Source of the DNA: Pollutimonas nitritireducens
GTDB lineage: Bacteria; Pseudomonadota; Gammaproteobacteria; Burkholderiales; Burkholderiaceae_B
Length of the DNA: 64,000 nucleotides
Reading direction: 5' to 3'
NCBI RefSeq assembly: GCF_002849615.1
Contig: NZ_PDNV01000008.1
Span: forward strand, 62,001-126,000
Of the stretch, positions 7,390 through 15,869 are shown one piece after another; position 1 is the stretch's first letter, and each line of letters opens with the position of its first letter. The position numbers were made by a program, and so were the translations under genes. The notes beneath the pieces are model-generated. The model worked only from the letters and a program-made list of their open reading frames with translations, was not told the DNA's origin and did no database searches.

Positions 7390-8394
7390 TCACCCCATCG
7401 CGCAAACCCGGAATCCACAATTGCTCGCCGCGCTGTCGGGCGTGTTGCCGTTGCGCGCGCCTACGCGATAACGGTTGCAGTAAGAAACATGGCACAGGAA
7501 TGACCCGCCACGCATGGAGCGGCGACCGGTATCATCCAGGAACGCAGGGTTGTCTATACCGGTGACCCGGTGGTAATGCGGCGTGAAGGCGTCGACGCAC
7601 CATTCCCACACATTGCCCGCCACGTTGTACAAGCCGTAGCCATTCGGTTCGAATGACCGGGCGGGCATGGGGCCTGCGACCCAGCCGGCTGCCGGCTCGT
7701 TGGGGAAAGCACCTTGCCAGATGTTGCATCGAGGTTGGCCTTCGTGCAGCAGCTCGTCGCCCCATGGGTAGCGTTTGCCGTGCAGGCCGCCACGTGCGGC
7801 ACATTCCCATTCCGCCTCGGTAGGCAGCCGTTGTCCGGACCAGGCACAGTAGGCTTGCGCGTCGAACCAGGAAATATGCACGGCGGGATGGCCGGGGCGC
7901 TCATGAATATGCGAACCGGGTCCTTCGGGACGCTGCCAGGACGCGCCTTCGACAACCCGCCACCATGGCAGGCCGCGAGGCCTTGGGAGCGCCACGGCGT
8001 CAGCCTGGGATAAAAGCTGGCCCTGAAAGACAAAGGAAGCGCCCAGCCGTTCAGCGTCGGTCATGTAGCGCGTGTCGCGTACAAAATCGGAAAACTGGCT
8101 GTTGGTGACGACGGTAGGGGCAATATGAAAGGAGTCCAGTGTGACAAGTCGTGGAGGACCTTCGCCATCATCCGGAAAACTGTCCGGATCGCAGGAACCC
8201 ATCAGGAATTGCTGGCGGCGGACCCGTATCAGACCGTCGCTGGTGTTGCGCATCGTACCGCCCGCCTGACCAGCTTGCACACACTGCGATGTATCAGCGT
8301 TCGTGCTGGCAGGCAAGCGCCCGCCGTCGGTTCCAGCCGCATGGGCCGATTGCTGCCGCGGCATGCAGCATGGCTTGCGCGCGTCGCCGCCCAT
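7390..8394 (-). CDS. Formylglycine-generating enzyme (SUMF1/FGE family)
   Basis: A 334-residue protein that oxidises the active-site Cys of type I sulfatases to C-alpha-formylglycine. The FGE signature is complete: C301 and C306 in GGSFLCHVSYCNRYRVGAR, the copper-binding, O2-using cysteine pair, then NTPDSAASNCGFR. Other family landmarks are HPAVHISWFDAQAYCAW, LPTEAEWECAARGG and NVWEWCVD. The ATG lies 6 bases beyond the sulfatase stop. The first 47 residues are not family-like, and M48 (position 8253) is an alternative start. Its place directly after the sulfatase gene points to a dedicated maturase. It is probably a true FGE rather than a sulfoxide synthase or EgtB-type relative. Confidence 0.93.
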   Translation of the reverse strand: MGGDARKPCCMPRQQSAHAAGTDGGRLPASTNADTSQCVQAGQAGGTMRNTSDGLIRVRRQQFLMGSCDPDSFPDDGEGPPRLVTLDSFHIAPTVVTNSQFSDFVRDTRYMTDAERLGASFVFQGQLLSQADAVALPRPRGLPWWRVVEGASWQRPEGPGSHIHERPGHPAVHISWFDAQAYCAWSGQRLPTEAEWECAARGGLHGKRYPWGDELLHEGQPRCNIWQGAFPNEPAAGWVAGPMPARSFEPNGYGLYNVAGNVWEWCVDAFTPHYHRVTGIDNPAFLDDTGRRSMRGGSFLCHVSYCNRYRVGARNGNTPDSAASNCGFRVCAMG

Positions 8395-8399
8395 GGCCG

Positions 8400-10037
8400 T
8401 CAGTCGTCCTCTTTTTCCCAGAAGGCGGGTTCTGATGTTTGCTCTTTCATCATGGCCAATACTTTTTCTCTTGGAAGAACGCCGCAACGGGCCGCCCACG
8501 CCTCGTACTGCGCAGTCATCTCCCTGACTCGCACGGGATCTTGGCTGGCCAGATCGTTCAGTTCCGTACGATCTGCCTCCATGTCGTAGAGCTCCCATGG
8601 CTTGGGGTAGTTGCGAACCAGCTTCCACTTGCCGCTGCGAACGGCAGCATTGCCTTCATGCTCCCAGAACAAGGGCGCACGCTCCAGGCCATCCCGGTCG
8701 AACAGTGGGCGCAAGCTGCTTCCTTCAAGCGGCGCCACCCGAGTACCTTCCCACGATTGCGGATAAGGGGTGTCGGTGATGTCCAGCAAGGTCGCCATGA
8801 TGTCGGGCAGGTAGCCTGGAGCGTGGCGTATTCCACCTTTCTCCTTGATGCCGTTGGGCCAGTGGCAGATCAACGGAGTCGATATGCCGCCCTCGTGAAT
8901 CCAGTGCTTGTACAGGCGGAACGGCGCGTTTGAAAGGTTGGCCCATGCCACGCCGTAGCTTTGATATGTGTTTTCCGGTCCCGGCATGAGCCCGGGATTA
9001 TTGCCGAAATGAACCTCTTCGCCGGCGCGCGTGCGGGCTTTGGCAATCATAAGCTTGTTGACGAGTTCGTCCACCGTGACGCCCTCCGGGATATCTTCTG
9101 CGCAGGCGCCGTTATCCGACAAGAAGATCACCAGGGTGTTGTCGAGTTGGCCGGTTTCTTCGAGCGCGGTGATGATGCGTCCTATTCCCTGGTCCATGCG
9201 ATCGACCTGCGCCGCGTAGACTTCCATGCAACGCAGCAGCCAGGCCTTCTCTTGTGCTTCTGTCCAGGCGGGCTGGCTTGGGTCCCGGTCGGACAGCGCC
9301 CACTCAGGCTTGAGTAAGCCTTCACTGACCAGGCGCTTGAGTCTTTCGGCACGCAAGGCGTCCCAACCCTTGTCAAAACGGCCTTTGTACTTGGCGATGT
9401 CTTCGTCGTGCGCGTGCAGGGGCCAATGCGGGGCCGTGTACGCGACGTATTCGAAGAACGGCTGATCCGGGTGCTGGCCAGCATGCTCGCGAATATAGGT
9501 TGCGGCCTGATCACTGATGGCGTCGGTATAAAAGAAGTCCTTGTTGTCCCGGGCTTCGTGCTCGATGTTTTCATTGCCTCGCGTCAAGGTGTTGGGGTCG
9601 TAGAAGCTTCCGGCGCCAATAATGGTGCCGAAAAACTCATCGAACCCGCGCTGCAACGGCCAGGTGTCGGTAGGCTCCGTAAGGCTGCTGGCCACATGCC
9701 ATTTGCCGCTCATGTAGGTTTTGTACTGACTGGCCTTTAGAGCCTGCGGAATGGTCACGCAGTTCTTGCCCAGGTTTCCGGCATAGCCTTCCGGGCCCAT
9801 GTCGTAGGTCAGCACACCCACACCGGTCTGGTGAGGATGCAGGCCCGTTAGCAGCGATGCCCGCGAGGGGCTGCAACGCGCGGTGTTGTAGAACTGCGTG
9901 AACCGCAGTCCGTTCGCGGCCAGCCGATCCAGGTTGGGGGTCTGGATTTCGCCGCCGTAGCAACCTATGTCGGAATAACCCATGTCATCGTTCAGGATGA
10001 GCACGATATTGGGCTTGCGTATGTCGTTTTGGTTCAT
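8400..10037 (-). CDS. Type I sulfatase (arylsulfatase, Cys-type)
   Basis: A 545-residue alkaline-phosphatase-superfamily sulfatase close in plan to Pseudomonas AtsA. Metal ligands appear at the N-terminus (LNDDMGYSDIG, D17/D18). The CSPSRASLLTG signature starts at C55, the residue turned into formylglycine. GKWH, the LSDNGA metal site and the C-terminal WKLVRNYPKPWELYDMEAD are also present. There is no signal peptide, so it acts in the cytoplasm on an imported sulfate ester. It is encoded between a sugar-type ABC importer and its own FGE, so the importer probably brings in a sulfated sugar, polyol or aryl sulfate (inference). Confidence 0.94.
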   Translation of the reverse strand: MNQNDIRKPNIVLILNDDMGYSDIGCYGGEIQTPNLDRLAANGLRFTQFYNTARCSPSRASLLTGLHPHQTGVGVLTYDMGPEGYAGNLGKNCVTIPQALKASQYKTYMSGKWHVASSLTEPTDTWPLQRGFDEFFGTIIGAGSFYDPNTLTRGNENIEHEARDNKDFFYTDAISDQAATYIREHAGQHPDQPFFEYVAYTAPHWPLHAHDEDIAKYKGRFDKGWDALRAERLKRLVSEGLLKPEWALSDRDPSQPAWTEAQEKAWLLRCMEVYAAQVDRMDQGIGRIITALEETGQLDNTLVIFLSDNGACAEDIPEGVTVDELVNKLMIAKARTRAGEEVHFGNNPGLMPGPENTYQSYGVAWANLSNAPFRLYKHWIHEGGISTPLICHWPNGIKEKGGIRHAPGYLPDIMATLLDITDTPYPQSWEGTRVAPLEGSSLRPLFDRDGLERAPLFWEHEGNAAVRSGKWKLVRNYPKPWELYDMEADRTELNDLASQDPVRVREMTAQYEAWAARCGVLPREKVLAMMKEQTSEPAFWEKEDD

Positions 10038-10075
10038 GGCGTGTTTTTCGATGTGATTCAGGGCTGGGGCTTGGT

Positions 10076-11185
10076 TCAGGCGGACGGCAGCCGCTCGCCG
10101 GTTTGCCGGTCGAATAGGTGTGCCGCGGTAGGAGCAAACGTCAGGAACACCTGCTGCCCTTCCTGCAGGTCGGCATGCTGGTCAAGACGCATCTTGATGT
10201 GCTGGCTTCCCACGGTAAGGATGGCAATGACGCTGTCGCCCAGATCTTCCACGAACTCCACGCGGGCTGGAATGCCCCTGGCAGGAGCGCCCTGATCGGG
10301 CGTGACCGGGTCACGCTGGACCGGATCCGCGATACGAAGATCGCCGGGCCGCACGCCCAGGGTGACGTCGCGCGTGCCCTGGACCTGGACCCCGCTTATG
10401 GGCAGGCTGGCGCCTTCGAGGCTGACCTGGCCATCGGCCAAGGTGGCCGGCATCAAGTTCATGGGCGGTGTACCGATGAAAGCCGCCACGACGGCGTTGG
10501 CCGGACGCAGGAATACTTCCTTGGGCGTGCCCACCTGCACGATACGCCCTTCCATGAACACGGCCAGTCTATCGGCCACGGTCATGGCTTCTTCCTGGTC
10601 GTGGGTGACGTATACGGTGGTGACGCCCAACGATCGTTGCAGGCGACGCAATTCAGCGCGCGTTTCCACCCTTAGCTTGGCATCCAGATTGGACAAGGGC
10701 TCATCAAGCAGAAACAGCCGAGGCTTGCGCACGATGGCGCGCGCCAGGGCGCAACGCTGCTGCTGGCCGCCGGACAACTGGCCGGGCCGGCGGGCCAAAA
10801 GATGTTCGATGCCCACTTTGGCGGCGGCCTCTTTCACACTGCTTTCGATGGTGGACGCGGGCGTCCTTATCATCTTGAGCGGGAAGGCAATGTTTTCGGC
10901 CACCGTCATGTGCGGATACAAGGCATAGCTCTGGAAAACCATGGCGACATCGCGCTCGCCCGGCTGCACATGGGTGACATCGACATCATCAAGCAATACC
11001 CTTCCGTCATTCACCGGCTCAAGGCCGGCCAGAATGCGCAAGGTCGTGGTCTTTCCCGAACCCGACGGCCCCAGGAATGCAAAGAATTCGCCTGGATTGA
11101 TTTCCAAATCAATGCCATGCAGCGCGGTGAAGCTGCCATGGCGCTTGACGATGTTTTCCAGTTTTACTGATCCGGGCTGGCTCAT
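10076..11185 (-). CDS. ABC importer ATPase, MalK/UgpC type
   Basis: A 369-residue carbohydrate-type ABC ATPase. Walker A GPSGSGKTT lies at residues 39-47, signature LSGGQQQR, Walker B LFLLDEPLSNLDAKLR and switch VTHDQEEA, followed by a C-terminal TOBE/OB regulatory domain (LGVRPGDLRIAD). Its start overlaps the stop of the second permease gene by four bases (ATGA). It energises the importer formed with the two permeases and the binding protein just upstream in the operon. It is separated from the sulfatase gene by 38 bases and is probably co-transcribed with it. Confidence 0.95.
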   Translation of the reverse strand: MSQPGSVKLENIVKRHGSFTALHGIDLEINPGEFFAFLGPSGSGKTTTLRILAGLEPVNDGRVLLDDVDVTHVQPGERDVAMVFQSYALYPHMTVAENIAFPLKMIRTPASTIESSVKEAAAKVGIEHLLARRPGQLSGGQQQRCALARAIVRKPRLFLLDEPLSNLDAKLRVETRAELRRLQRSLGVTTVYVTHDQEEAMTVADRLAVFMEGRIVQVGTPKEVFLRPANAVVAAFIGTPPMNLMPATLADGQVSLEGASLPISGVQVQGTRDVTLGVRPGDLRIADPVQRDPVTPDQGAPARGIPARVEFVEDLGDSVIAILTVGSQHIKMRLDQHADLQEGQQVFLTFAPTAAHLFDRQTGERLPSA

Positions 11186-12039
11186 CGACGACCCCCTCCT
11201 TTGACTGCGCCCACGGTAAGTCCTTTAACGATATGGCGTTGAGCGACGAGGCCCACGATAATGACGGGCGCCATGGCCAGCATGGCACCGGCCGCAAGCC
11301 GGGCCCACTGGGTCTGCTCGACCGAGATGAAATTGAACATGGCCACGGTGACGGGCCGAACGTTGTTGCCGGTAAGCACCACAGCAAACAAGAATTCGTT
11401 CCACGCATTCAGGAATACGAAGACCGTGGTTACGGCAATGCCGCCACGCACCTGCGGCAGGATCACATACCACAAGGTGCGAAAGCGTCCTGCCCTGTCG
11501 AGCAGCGCGGCCTCTTCCATTTCGAATGGGATATCCTCGAAATACGACACCATCAGCCAGATCGCGAAGGGCAACGAGAACGTCAGATAAATGGCAGTGA
11601 TGCCGCTGTAGGTATCCAGCCCACCTATCTTCTGGAGCACCAGGTAGAACGGAATAATTAGTCCCACGGGCGGCAGCATCTGCGTGGCCAGCACATAGAA
11701 GCCGCTGCCTCGCTTGGCGGGATACCGAAGCCTGGCCATTGCGTAGGCGGCGGGAACCGCAAACAACATGGTCAGCACGGTGGTCGACACAGAAATGATC
11801 GTGGTGGACCACAGATTGGGCAAAATGGACGATGAACCGAAAATGACTTCGTAGTAATTGCTGAGCGTCGGCTCGAATACGATCAACGGCGGGTAGGCCA
11901 AGACATCGCGTTCCGTCTTGAAAGACGTAAGCAATCCCCACAGCACCGGAAATACCCACACAGACAGCAAACATGCCGCCAGCAGCCACAACAGCGCCTT
12001 CCTGATCGCCGCCCCAACGGTAATGGACATTAAGGTCAT
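11182..12039 (-). CDS. ABC sugar-type permease, MalG/UgpE family
   Basis: A 285-residue inner-membrane permease with about six transmembrane segments and the EAA loop (EMEEAALLDRAGRFRTLWYV) that docks on the ATPase. I chose the ATG that overlaps the stop of the first permease gene by four bases (ATGA); a longer form starting 30 bases upstream is possible. Second of two permeases of the importer in the sulfatase operon. Confidence 0.93.
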   Translation of the reverse strand: MTLMSITVGAAIRKALLWLLAACLLSVWVFPVLWGLLTSFKTERDVLAYPPLIVFEPTLSNYYEVIFGSSSILPNLWSTTIISVSTTVLTMLFAVPAAYAMARLRYPAKRGSGFYVLATQMLPPVGLIIPFYLVLQKIGGLDTYSGITAIYLTFSLPFAIWLMVSYFEDIPFEMEEAALLDRAGRFRTLWYVILPQVRGGIAVTTVFVFLNAWNEFLFAVVLTGNNVRPVTVAMFNFISVEQTQWARLAAGAMLAMAPVIIVGLVAQRHIVKGLTVGAVKGGGRR

Positions 12040-12980
12040 TCGGGCCTCCGCAGACGGAATATGATCCATGCAATGATGAGCGTCAGCACAAGCAGGACGA
12101 CAGCCAGCGATGATCCGTAGCCGATGTTCAATTCCGAGAACGATGTGCGATACGCGTACAGATTCAGGATTTCGGTTGATGAACCGGGCCCGCCGCCGGT
12201 GGCCGCAAAGATGGCCGCGAAAGCCGAAAGCGCCGTCACCATTCGCAGGATCATCACCATCACCAGGGCCGGACGAATAAGTGGCAAGGTAATGTAATAA
12301 AAGCGTTGCCAGGCCCCGGCGCGATCAAGGCGTGCCGCCTCGTAGATGTCGGGAGGGAGCGTGGAAAGTGTGGCAAGCAACACCAGAAATGCGAAAGGCG
12401 TCCATTGCCACGTGTGAATGGCAATAACGGAAATCAACGCCAGTTGCGGATCGCCCAGCCAGTTGTAGCTACCCAGCCCCAGCCAGCGCGTCACCAGATC
12501 CACCAGTCCGACATCGGGTGCCAGCACCAGCGTGCGCCAGAACAGGCCAACCACCACGGGCGCCAACACAATAGGCAGAATCGCCGCCACGCGCAGCAGG
12601 CCCTGCCCTTTGGGAATCTGCAACACCAGCAGGGCCAGCGCGAGCCCTAGCGTCACCTGCAGGAATACGGTGGATGCCGTGTAAATCACGGTAAGCAGCA
12701 GCGAATTCCAGAACCGCGGATCCTGGCCCATGTGAATGTAGTTGTCCAGGCCGGTGAAGCCGGATAAATACGGCATGGCCAGATCCAGGCGCTGCAGGCT
12801 GCTCCACCCCAGATAGACCAAAGGAATGGTGGTGGCGCAAAGCAGCACGAGCAGCGCCGGCGCAAGCAAGACCAGCGCGAAGCGGCGCTCCTGGCTGGCC
12901 AGCGAGCGGCCGATGGCCTTTGCGCCGCCCTTCGCCTTGCCGGCGGACTCTGTGTCGGACACTGATGCAGAAACACTCAT
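12036..12980 (-). CDS. ABC sugar-type permease, MalF/UgpA family
   Basis: A 314-residue inner-membrane protein with an N-terminal cytoplasmic stretch of about 33 residues, then about six transmembrane segments. The EAA loop is visible as IYEAARLDRAGAWQRFYYIT. It pairs with the MalG-like permease. It follows the binding-protein gene by 7 bases, so the four ABC genes and the sulfatase/FGE genes form one transcription unit. Confidence 0.94.
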   Translation of the reverse strand: MSVSASVSDTESAGKAKGGAKAIGRSLASQERRFALVLLAPALLVLLCATTIPLVYLGWSSLQRLDLAMPYLSGFTGLDNYIHMGQDPRFWNSLLLTVIYTASTVFLQVTLGLALALLVLQIPKGQGLLRVAAILPIVLAPVVVGLFWRTLVLAPDVGLVDLVTRWLGLGSYNWLGDPQLALISVIAIHTWQWTPFAFLVLLATLSTLPPDIYEAARLDRAGAWQRFYYITLPLIRPALVMVMILRMVTALSAFAAIFAATGGGPGSSTEILNLYAYRTSFSELNIGYGSSLAVVLLVLTLIIAWIIFRLRRPE

Positions 12981-12987
12981 GAGCCGG

Positions 12988-14418
12988 TCATGCCTTCATG
13001 ATCTGGTCAATACGGGCCTGAGCCTGATCCAGAGCATCCTTGGGACTGCGCTCGCCCACCAGTGCCGCCTGGATGGCCACGGCCATGGTGTCGCCGATGG
13101 CAGGCCACTGCGGAACGCGTGGACGCCACTCCACATCGGTATCATGTTCCAGCGACTCGAGTGCTGCGGGAATGAAATTTTCCCCGGCTCCCTTCATCGC
13201 TTCGGCAAACTCCGGCGCCTTCCATAAAGAAGTGCGATTCAGGCCGGAACGCGGTGTGGCGCTGTCCGACTTCCAGGACGTGCGCGCCTGCGTTTCAGCC
13301 GATGTGGCCCACGCAATGAACAACCACGTCGCTTTCTTGGCATCGTCCTTGAGCGCCGCATTGATGGGAAAACCCCAGTTCCAGATGGAGGTTACCCGCT
13401 TGCCGTCCGGCCCTTTGGGCCAGCGCGCATAGGCGACCTTGCCGACAACGCGGGACTTCTGCGGGTTGGTGATGACGGCAGCCGACGAATGCGCATCGAT
13501 ATAGCATGCCACCGTGCCCTGCGAAAATGCGTCAGCGATGTCGGGCCAGTTCCAGTTGCGCACGGCTGCCGGTGCGTACTTGGACAGTGCATTCACATAC
13601 CATTCGAGCGCTTTAATGGCCTCGGGCGAATTGACCACGACCTTGTCGCCCTTGAACCACTTGCCGCCAAAACTACGAAAAATGGACGGGTAAATATACA
13701 TATTCTGTCCGGCCCCGGCAAAGCCGCGCAAGGCCAGACCGTACTGCCTGTTGTCAGGGTCGTTCAAGGCTTCGGCATTGGACAGCAACTGTTCGAACGT
13801 GTCGGCCGGTTTAAGGCCTTTGGCGTCGTACAGATCTTTGCGATAGACCTGCACAGTCACTTCGCCGTCATACGGCACTCCGTAAGGCTTGCCGTCCACG
13901 GAATCCGCCTCGCGCCAGGCCTGCAGGATGTCGTTGTAGTCGTACCAGGCCGGGTCCGTAAGCGCAGGATTGTTCAAATAGGTATCCAGCGGATCGACCC
14001 ATTTATTAGCCACGTACAACGGGTAGTACATGGGATCGGCGGCGTGGGTGGCATAGGTTCCGGTGCCCGACGACAGGTCCAGCATGGCCTTTTGCCGGAT
14101 CTGCCCAGGCGGCACTTTTTCCATGCGCACTTTTATACCCGTCAGTTGCTCAAACTGAGGCACCAGCGAGATGAGGTTTTCGAAATAGCTGGCGGGAATG
14201 ACGGCAACAGTGATCTGCTGGCCTTCCACCTGGCGCCAATTTATCTTGGCCGACTGGTAAGGACCAAGATCGCTGGCCCCCTGTGCATAGGCCCGCGCTA
14301 AAAAACCGGGCCCGGCCATGGCCAGTGCGCTGGCCGAGGCGGCTTGCTTGAGCACTCTGCGCCGGGAAGCCGAATCAACCTTGTCGCCGTTGTGGGTGTG
14401 GCTTGACGTTTTATTCAT
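12988..14418 (-). CDS. ABC solute-binding protein, family 1, Tat-type signal
   Basis: A 476-residue extracellular binding protein of the sugar type. The N-terminus has a twin-arginine motif (SRRRVLK, residues 18-24) and a hydrophobic stretch ending in ARAYAQ, so it is probably exported folded through Tat. The body includes VAVIPASYFENLISLVPQFE and LTGIKVRMEKVPPGQIRQK, typical of family 1 binding proteins. First gene of the operon, downstream of a LacI-type operator. It sets the specificity of the sulfatase-linked importer; the ligand is probably a sulfated carbohydrate or similar ester (inference). Confidence 0.94.
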   Translation of the reverse strand: MNKTSSHTHNGDKVDSASRRRVLKQAASASALAMAGPGFLARAYAQGASDLGPYQSAKINWRQVEGQQITVAVIPASYFENLISLVPQFEQLTGIKVRMEKVPPGQIRQKAMLDLSSGTGTYATHAADPMYYPLYVANKWVDPLDTYLNNPALTDPAWYDYNDILQAWREADSVDGKPYGVPYDGEVTVQVYRKDLYDAKGLKPADTFEQLLSNAEALNDPDNRQYGLALRGFAGAGQNMYIYPSIFRSFGGKWFKGDKVVVNSPEAIKALEWYVNALSKYAPAAVRNWNWPDIADAFSQGTVACYIDAHSSAAVITNPQKSRVVGKVAYARWPKGPDGKRVTSIWNWGFPINAALKDDAKKATWLFIAWATSAETQARTSWKSDSATPRSGLNRTSLWKAPEFAEAMKGAGENFIPAALESLEHDTDVEWRPRVPQWPAIGDTMAVAIQAALVGERSPKDALDQAQARIDQIMKA

Positions 14419-14553
14419 AATGTCTCCTGACGTTAATGCCGCCCCGGCGGCGTAGTTTTGTGCCTCTCTTCGGAGGCTGAGCTGTCGGTACGCTCAACGA
14501 TCTGCGCCGGTTCCCGGGAGAATGGACTCGTTATCGAATTCTGGGAAGGCATG

Positions 14554-14569
14554 ATGTAAACGTTTACAT
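14554..14569. promoter_or_regulatory. Perfect LacI-family operator
   Basis: ATGTAAACGTTTACAT is a perfect 16-bp palindrome with the central CG typical of LacI/GalR operators. It lies 136 bases before the binding-protein start and 123 bases before the LacI start. Probably bound by the adjacent LacI protein. Confidence 0.85.
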
Positions 14570-14653
14570 GGTGGTAATTTATCAGCTTGATCTAAGTTAA
14601 ACAATGATCATTTCTAGGTAAATACCCCGATTACTATTGACACCTTTACCGCT

Positions 14654-14667
14654 TGTAATCGTTTTCA
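14654..14667. promoter_or_regulatory. Second, imperfect LacI-type operator
   Basis: TGTAATCGTTTTCA matches the core of the first operator at 12 of 14 positions and keeps the central CG. It lies 25 bases before the LacI start codon, a position that would allow autorepression or looping with the first site about 100 bases away. Confidence 0.55.
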
Positions 14668-14691
14668 GTACATCGTTTTATACTGACCATA

Positions 14692-15744
14692 ATGCTTAAG
14701 CCTACCAACCCCGAGCGAGCCGCTGCATCGCGATCTCGATCAAGCTCCAAAGACGTCGCGCAATTGGCGGGCGTGTCCACCGCCACCGTGTCCAGAGCCT
14801 TGAACAGCCCCGATGCGGTCGACCCCGAGACGCTGGCGCGCGTACGTGCGGCGGCCGCCAAGCTGCGCTACGTTCCGCACGGCGGCGCACGGTCTTTACG
14901 CAGTCAGCGCACGCGCATGATCGGCGCTGTCGTGCCCTCCGTCGAATATGCCCTGTATGCGCGCACTACCAGCGCCGTGCACCAGCGCGTAAGCGCGCGC
15001 GGCTATTCTCTTGTGCTTGCCGAGCACCATTACGATCTGGACGCCGAATTGCGGGTGACCGCGCAATTGGTTCAGCATGGCGTGGATGCCTTTGTATTTG
15101 TGGGCCTGGATCACCATCCCGCCCTGTTTTCCCTGCTGGATGATTACGGACGGCCCTACGTGCTGACCTGGGGCGTGGATCCTTTGCGGCGGCATCCCAG
15201 CGTCGGGTTCGATAATCATGCCGCGGCCTATCAGGTCACCCGCCATTTGGTTGAGCTGGGCCACCAGCACATCGGTTTGCTCAGCGCCCCCCTACAGGGC
15301 AACGACCGCGGCATGGCGCGTGGAGAAGGTATGCGGGCGGCGCTGGCCGATGCGGGGCTGGCGCTCGATCCGCGTCATGTGCAATATGCGCCGATCCACT
15401 TGGACACTGCAGGAGAAGGCATGATGAAGTTGATTTCGGCGCCCAATCGTCCGACGGCAGTGGTAGCCACCAATGACATCTTTGCGGTCGGCGGGATGGT
15501 CGCCTGTCGCAATGCGGGGCTACGCATCCCTCAAGACATCTCCATCACCGGCATCGATAATACCGATCTGGGCGCCACCCAGACGCCGGGCCTGACCAGT
15601 GTTCGCACCCCCATCATCGAAATCGGCCACGCCGCCGCCGAGCAACTCATGGCCAGGCTTGAAGGAAAGGACTATGAAGCATTCCAGTCCTTCCCGATTG
15701 AAGTGGTTTACCGAGGCAGCACGGCGGCGCCGAAAAAGGCCTGA
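14692..15744 (+). CDS. LacI family transcriptional regulator
   Basis: A 350-residue repressor. The HTH and hinge cover residues 18-70 (SKDVAQLAGVSTATVSRALN), followed by a periplasmic-binding-protein-like sensor domain with FDNHAAAYQVTRHLVELGH, PTAVVATNDIFAVGGM and ITGIDNTDLG. It is divergent from the importer/sulfatase operon and shares a 273-base intergenic region that holds two operator-like palindromes. Probably represses that operon in the absence of the imported ligand. Confidence 0.95.
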   Translation: MLKPTNPERAAASRSRSSSKDVAQLAGVSTATVSRALNSPDAVDPETLARVRAAAAKLRYVPHGGARSLRSQRTRMIGAVVPSVEYALYARTTSAVHQRVSARGYSLVLAEHHYDLDAELRVTAQLVQHGVDAFVFVGLDHHPALFSLLDDYGRPYVLTWGVDPLRRHPSVGFDNHAAAYQVTRHLVELGHQHIGLLSAPLQGNDRGMARGEGMRAALADAGLALDPRHVQYAPIHLDTAGEGMMKLISAPNRPTAVVATNDIFAVGGMVACRNAGLRIPQDISITGIDNTDLGATQTPGLTSVRTPIIEIGHAAAEQLMARLEGKDYEAFQSFPIEVVYRGSTAAPKKA

Positions 15745-15869
15745 CCAGGCTCGCCAAGAAAGCGTCGCCGGCCGCGCTGCAATGATGGTGGCCCTGAAGT
15801 TCGGCCACGGTACTGTGGCGTCCACGCAGGACTACCGGTCGGCCGCCTGATCGGTCGGCGGCGAGCGCA

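Noticed and set aside
11225-12073. 282-codon minus-strand frame over the MalG-like permease gene
   Set aside because: Shifted frame of a clear permease; rich in His/Arg/Cys with no membrane segments.
15745-15869. Possible terminator or small gene after the LacI gene
   Set aside because: Only short GC-rich repeats and a 5-bp stem (GCCAC/GTGGC); no T-run and no convincing coding signal.
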